A DNA stretch of 64,000 bases from contig NZ_JAGIOE010000001.1 in NCBI RefSeq assembly GCF_017876575.1, positions 2,294,001-2,358,000 on the forward strand. Reading direction: 5' to 3'. The DNA is from Paeniglutamicibacter psychrophenolicus (GTDB lineage: Bacteria; Actinomycetota; Actinomycetes; Actinomycetales; Micrococcaceae). Position 1 is the first letter of the stretch; each line of letters begins with the position of its first letter. Made by a program: the position numbers and the translations under genes. Of this stretch, positions 60,166 through 64,000 are shown piece by piece. The notes beneath the pieces were generated by a model. That model searched no databases. It saw only the letters and a list, made by a program, of their open reading frames with translations, and was not told where the DNA came from.

Positions 60166-60771
60166 TCAGCCGGCCCCGGGCTCGGGCAACCCCAGCCAGG
60201 AGTACCAGCCGCGGTGCAGCACGAGCCAGGCCATCAGCCCGTATCCGGCCTGCCCGGGCAGCCCGCCGTTGACCGACAGGTCGTTGCGCCACTGGGCGTG
60301 GTTCTGCAGCGGGGTGAAGGTGTCCACGTAGTGGTGCTTGCGGCGCGTGGCCACATCCGCGTAGACGTGGGAGAGCTCGGCCAGGCGCGCGTTGCGTTCC
60401 GGGTCAAGTCCGGGGGCGGGGCCCACGACCAGGGCCTTGATGCTCATCTGCGAGGCGGAGTCCAGGATGTTGGCCAGGTTCAGCCGGGAGCGGGCGGTGG
60501 ACAGGCCCAGGTCCAGGTCGCGGTCCGAAAGCGCGATGACCAGGCGGTTGTCGACGTTCTCGCCGAAACGGCGGGAGGCCTCGTCGAACCAGCGGGTGCT
60601 CAGGGCCTCGGTGCCTTCCCCGGGTGCGGCCAGCGTGTAGCTCTCGATGCGGACCTCGGTGTTGGAGGTGCGTGCCAACACCCGTCCGTACCAGCCCAGT
60701 GCCCGCGGATCCCCGTGACCGGCCAGGAGCTCGTCGCCGATGGCGGTAAGTCGAATAGTGCGGTATTCCAC
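60166..60771 (-). CDS. SGNH/GDSL-fold protein lacking catalytic residues
   Basis: 201 aa. The fold is recognisable from IGDELLAGHGDPRALGW at the N-terminus and GLPGQAGYGLMAWLVLH near the C-terminus. In active SGNH esterases the first block is GDSxxxG; here Ser is Glu14. The last block should be DxxHP; here it reads NGGLP (Asn168, Leu171). So Ser, Asp and His of the triad are all changed. Cytoplasmic, no signal peptide. Probably a binding or structural protein derived from an esterase. The gap to kgd (143 bases) holds the kgd terminator. Confidence 0.8.
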   Translation of the reverse strand: MEYRTIRLTAIGDELLAGHGDPRALGWYGRVLARTSNTEVRIESYTLAAPGEGTEALSTRWFDEASRRFGENVDNRLVIALSDRDLDLGLSTARSRLNLANILDSASQMSIKALVVGPAPGLDPERNARLAELSHVYADVATRRKHHYVDTFTPLQNHAQWRNDLSVNGGLPGQAGYGLMAWLVLHRGWYSWLGLPEPGAG

Positions 60772-60825
60772 GAAAGACCTTTCTCAGGGCGCGTACGCAC
60801 CAACATTAGCAGTCGGTTAAGCGAC

Positions 60826-60860
60826 CTCGGGGCGGGACACCGTCGATGTCCCGCCCCGAG
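60826..60860. terminator. Terminator after kgd
   Basis: CTCGGGGCGGGACA (60826-60839) pairs perfectly with TGTCCCGCCCCGAG (60847-60860); 55 bases past the kgd stop. Confidence 0.82.
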
Positions 60861-60914
60861 GGCAATTTCCGCGGTCACATCACCCTTTGGGTGCGGACCG
60901 CCCGGCGTCGAACC

Positions 60915-63900
60915 CTAGCGGGTGAACGCCTCGGTGATCAGGCGCGCCTGCTGGACCTCGTGGCGCTTGTGCGTGCCGGTGGAGGTCGCCGCCGATGCCT
61001 TGCGCGAGACCAGGCGCACGACCTTGCCCAGCTCGGCCGGCAGGTTCAGGCCGACGAACGGCCACGGACCCTGGTTTGCGGGCTCGTCCTGTGCCCAGAC
61101 AACCTCGGCGTTCGGGTACTTGGCAGCCTCGGCCGCGATCGCCTCGGCGGGCAGCGGGTAGAGCTGCTCGACGCGCACGATTGCGGTCTTGGTGTCGTTG
61201 GCCTTGGTGCGGGCCGCTTCCAGGTCGTAGTACAGGCGACCGGAAACCAGCAGCACGCGATCGACGTCGGCCGGGTTCAGGTTGGCCGTGTCGGGGATGA
61301 CCTCCTGGAAGGTGCCGGTGGTGAAGTCCTCCACCGACGAGGCCGCTGCCTTCAGGCGCAGCAGCTGCTTCGGGGTGAAGATCACCAGCGGCTTGCGCGG
61401 ACGGGCGTAGGCCTGGCGGCGCAACAGGTGGAAGTGGTTGGCGCCGGTTGACGGCTGGGCCACGACCATGTTGTTCTCCGCGCACATCTGCAGGAAGCGT
61501 TCGATGCGGGCCGAGGAGTGGTCCGGGCCCTGTCCCTCGTAGCCGTGCGGAAGCATCATGACCAGCGAGGAGCGCTGGCCCCACTTCTGCTCGGCGGAGG
61601 AGATGAACTCGTCGATGACGGTCTGGGCGCCGTTGACGAAGTCGCCGAACTGCGCCTCCCAGAGCACCAGGGCGTCCGGGCGCTCGACCGAGTAGCCGTA
61701 CTCGAAGCCCAGGGCCGCGTATTCGCTCAGCAGCGAGTCGTAGATCCACAGCTTGGCCTGGTCTTCGGCCAGGTTCAGCAGCGGGTACCACTCGTCTCCG
61801 TTGAGGCGGTCGTGGAAGACCGCGTGGCGCTGCACGAAGGTGCCGCGTCGCGAGTCCTGGCCCGCCAGTCGGACCGGCACGCCTTCCATGGACAGGGTGC
61901 CGAAGGCTGCGATTTCCGCCATGCCCCAGTCGATCCCGCCCTCGCGGCTCATCTTTTCGCGGCGCTCCAGGAGCACCTTGAGCTTCGGGTGGACGGTGAA
62001 GTCCTCCGGGATGGCCAGGTGTGCGGCACCGATGTGCGCCAGGGTCTCGGCGGTGATGGCCGTGTCCTTGGCGTCGATCGAGGCTGCCTCGTCCTCGCGC
62101 TGGGCCGTGGGCAGCTCCAGGTCGTGGATGGCCGAGGTGCCCGGGGTGATCACCGGGATCGGGGAGGTCTGCGCCGCGTGGGTCTCGGCGAAGACGCGCT
62201 CCAGTCGCTGCTGGTAGTCGCGCAACGCCTGGTCGGCCTCGTCCTGCGTGATGTCGCCGCGGCCGACGAGGGCCTCGGTGTACAGCTTGCGGGTCGAGCG
62301 CTTGGCCTCGATGAGGTTGTACATCATCGGCTGCGTCATCGACGGGTCGTCGCCCTCGTTGTGGCCACGGCGGCGGTAGCACACCATGTCGATGACGACG
62401 TCCTTGTTGAAGCGCTGGCGGTAGGCGAAGGCCATCTGCGCCACGTGGACCACTGACTCCGGCTCGTCGCCGTTGACGTGGAACACCGGTGCCTGGACCT
62501 GCTTGGCCACGTCGGTGGCGTACACGGAAGAGCGCGAGTTGGTCGGGGCGGTGGTGAAGCCGACCTGGTTGTTCACGATCACGTGGATCGTGCCGCCGGT
62601 CTTGTAGCCCTCGAGCTGGGAGAGCGTGAGGGTCTCGCCGACCACGCCCTGGCCCGCGAATGCGGCGTCGCCGTGCACCAGGAGCGGCAGGACGTTGAAG
62701 TCCTTGGATCCGGCGCGGTCCTGCTTGGCGCGCACGATGCCCTCGAGCACCGGGTCAACGGCCTCCAGGTGCGAGGGGTTGGCGGCCAGGTAGACCTTGG
62801 TCTGGTTGCCCTGGTCCGAGGTGTAGGAACCCTCGGTGCCCAGGTGGTACTTCACGTCGCCCGAGCCCTGGACCGAGCCCGGGGTCGCGGTGCCCTCGAA
62901 CTCGCGGAAGACCTGTGCGTAGGTCTTGCCGGCGATGTTGGTCAGCACGTTCAGGCGGCCGCGGTGCGCCATGCCGATGGCGACCTCTTCCATGCCGGCG
63001 TCGGCTGCGTCGGACAGGATGCCGTCAAGCAGCGGAATCAGGGATTCGCCACCCTCCAGGGAGAAGCGCTTCTGGCCGACGAACTTGGTCTGCAGGAAGG
63101 TCTCGAAGGCCTCCGCGGAGTTCAGCTTGGCCAGGATGCGCAGCTGCTCTTCGCGGGTCGGCTTGGTGTACGGGTGCTCCAGCTCGTCCTGGAACCACTT
63201 GCGTTCCACCGGATCCTGGATGTGCATGTACTCGATGCCTATGGTGCGGCAGTAGGCGTCGCGCAGCACCCCGAGGATGTCGCGCAGCAGCAGGCGGTCC
63301 TTGCCGCCGAAGCCGCCGGTGACCCATTCGCGGTCCAGGTCCCACAGCGTCAGGCCGTAGGTCTGGATGTCCAGGTCCGGGTGGCGGCGCTGGACGTACT
63401 CGAGCGGGTTGGTGTCGGCCATCAGGTGGCCGCGCACGCGGTAGGAGTGGATCAGCTGCTGGATGCGGGCGATCTTGTTGACCTGGAGCTCGACGTCGAC
63501 CTGGTTGTCGACGGCCCAGCGGACCGGCTCGTAGGGGATGCGCAGCGCTTCGAAGATCTCGTCGTAGAAGCCCTGCTCGCCCAGCAGCAGCGACTCGACG
63601 AGCTTGAGGAACTCGCCGGAGCCGGCACCCTGGATGACACGGTGGTCGTAGGTCGAGGTCAGCGTGATGACCTTGCCCACGCCCTGCAGGGCAACGGTCG
63701 ACTCGGCGGCGCCGCGGAAGGCAGCCGGGTACTCGAGGGCGCCGACGCCCACGATGGTGGCCTGGCCCTTGGACAGGCGCGGCACCGAGTGCACGGTGCC
63801 GATGCCGCCGGGGTTGGTCAGCGAGACAGTGGTGCCGGCGTAGTCGTCGGCGGTGAGCTTGTTGGCGCGGGCGCGCTTGATCAGGCCCTCGTAGGTCTCC

Positions 63901-64000
63901 CAGAATTCGGAGAAGGACAGGGTTTCTGCTGCCTTGATGTTGGGAACCGCAAGCATGCGCGAGCCATCGGGCTTGGGCATGTCGATGGCGATGCCGAAGT
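60915..64000 (-). CDS. kgd: Multifunctional 2-oxoglutarate metabolism enzyme (Kgd/OdhA), 5' end outside window
   Basis: At least 1028 aa are encoded and the frame is still open at 64000, so the N-terminal ~200 residues are missing. The first part is an E2-type acyltransferase core ending STYDHRVIQGAGSGEFL, where the His and Asp of the DHRxxDG-type motif sit. The rest is the thiamine diphosphate E1 component: GMAHRGRLNVLTNI, CYRRRGHNEGDDPS and MLPHGYEGQGPDHSSARIERFLQ. This E2-E1 fusion is specific to Corynebacteriales-type and related actinobacteria and acts in the 2-oxoglutarate dehydrogenase complex. The motif TSTYDHRVIQGA has Gln where many E2 have Asp. Confidence 0.94.
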   Translation of the reverse strand, partial: FGIAIDMPKPDGSRMLAVPNIKAAETLSFSEFWETYEGLIKRARANKLTADDYAGTTVSLTNPGGIGTVHSVPRLSKGQATIVGVGALEYPAAFRGAAESTVALQGVGKVITLTSTYDHRVIQGAGSGEFLKLVESLLLGEQGFYDEIFEALRIPYEPVRWAVDNQVDVELQVNKIARIQQLIHSYRVRGHLMADTNPLEYVQRRHPDLDIQTYGLTLWDLDREWVTGGFGGKDRLLLRDILGVLRDAYCRTIGIEYMHIQDPVERKWFQDELEHPYTKPTREEQLRILAKLNSAEAFETFLQTKFVGQKRFSLEGGESLIPLLDGILSDAADAGMEEVAIGMAHRGRLNVLTNIAGKTYAQVFREFEGTATPGSVQGSGDVKYHLGTEGSYTSDQGNQTKVYLAANPSHLEAVDPVLEGIVRAKQDRAGSKDFNVLPLLVHGDAAFAGQGVVGETLTLSQLEGYKTGGTIHVIVNNQVGFTTAPTNSRSSVYATDVAKQVQAPVFHVNGDEPESVVHVAQMAFAYRQRFNKDVVIDMVCYRRRGHNEGDDPSMTQPMMYNLIEAKRSTRKLYTEALVGRGDITQDEADQALRDYQQRLERVFAETHAAQTSPIPVITPGTSAIHDLELPTAQREDEAASIDAKDTAITAETLAHIGAAHLAIPEDFTVHPKLKVLLERREKMSREGGIDWGMAEIAAFGTLSMEGVPVRLAGQDSRRGTFVQRHAVFHDRLNGDEWYPLLNLAEDQAKLWIYDSLLSEYAALGFEYGYSVERPDALVLWEAQFGDFVNGAQTVIDEFISSAEQKWGQRSSLVMMLPHGYEGQGPDHSSARIERFLQMCAENNMVVAQPSTGANHFHLLRRQAYARPRKPLVIFTPKQLLRLKAAASSVEDFTTGTFQEVIPDTANLNPADVDRVLLVSGRLYYDLEAARTKANDTKTAIVRVEQLYPLPAEAIAAEAAKYPNAEVVWAQDEPANQGPWPFVGLNLPAELGKVVRLVSRKASAATSTGTHKRHEVQQARLITEAFTR

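Overview
This is 64 kb of high-GC chromosome with the gene content and order of an actinobacterium in the Micrococcaceae (Arthrobacter and relatives). The indicators are a coproporphyrin-type heme locus with HemQ and a Cys-rich ferrochelatase, AdnAB in place of RecBCD, a SigR/RsrA redox switch, a fused E2-E1 2-oxoglutarate enzyme, a bS22-type micro-gene, and many GTG/TTG starts. I saw no insertion sequence, integrase, phage gene or CRISPR array. The window looks like vertically inherited core genome, and its novelty lies in odd domain architectures, degenerate enzymes and regulatory sites.

Layout. 1-7.8 kb: a truncated lipoprotein, a 55-aa protein, an orphan DNA methyltransferase, a DEAD-box helicase, an RNB-type nuclease, a MiaE-like ferritin-fold protein, a pterin dehydratase-glyoxalase fusion, DUF3107 and a TetR regulator. 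7.9-10.5 kb: MoeZ, then a secreted SH3b protein with a C-terminal HExxH domain. 10.5-21.6 kb: the heme locus, hemA divergent from hemE-hemY-hemQ-hemH-hemC-hemD-hemB-hemL, which covers glutamyl-tRNA to coproheme and heme. HemY carries an in-frame tandem duplication at its N-terminus. 22-30.2 kb: an APC permease, a GNAT, a DUF222/HNH protein, the metNIQ methionine importer with a candidate operator, and a DEDD exonuclease.

30.3-51 kb is a DNA repair and envelope block whose order I recognise from Mycobacterium tuberculosis Rv3204 down to Rv3193c: ATL, adnA, adnB, (a phosphotransferase-like gene), nudC, uvrD2, an E1/ThiF-like protein, a YgjP-type metallopeptidase, a DUF2342 'metalloprotease', a PDZ-Lon protease and a UPF0182 membrane protein. 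51-64 kb: two identical initiator tRNAs, a YrdB-type membrane protein with a very long disordered N-terminus, the operon hisN-dtxR-crcB-crcB, then aroA-rsgA divergent from sigR-rsrA, a 24-aa bS22-like gene, a degenerate SGNH hydrolase, and the 3' part of kgd running off the window.

Strongest signals for a second look: (i) the E1-like protein at 42847-43917, which resembles RiPP (TOMM) leader-binding E1 proteins but has no visible substrate; (ii) the HemY duplication; (iii) a perfect GGAAT-N18-GTT SigR promoter in front of sigR; (iv) three perfect DnaA boxes (TTATCCACA), all intergenic; (v) several enzymes that lost catalytic residues (SGNH protein, phosphotransferase, DUF2342); (vi) the SH3b-zincin. 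No single system here is demonstrably new from sequence alone.
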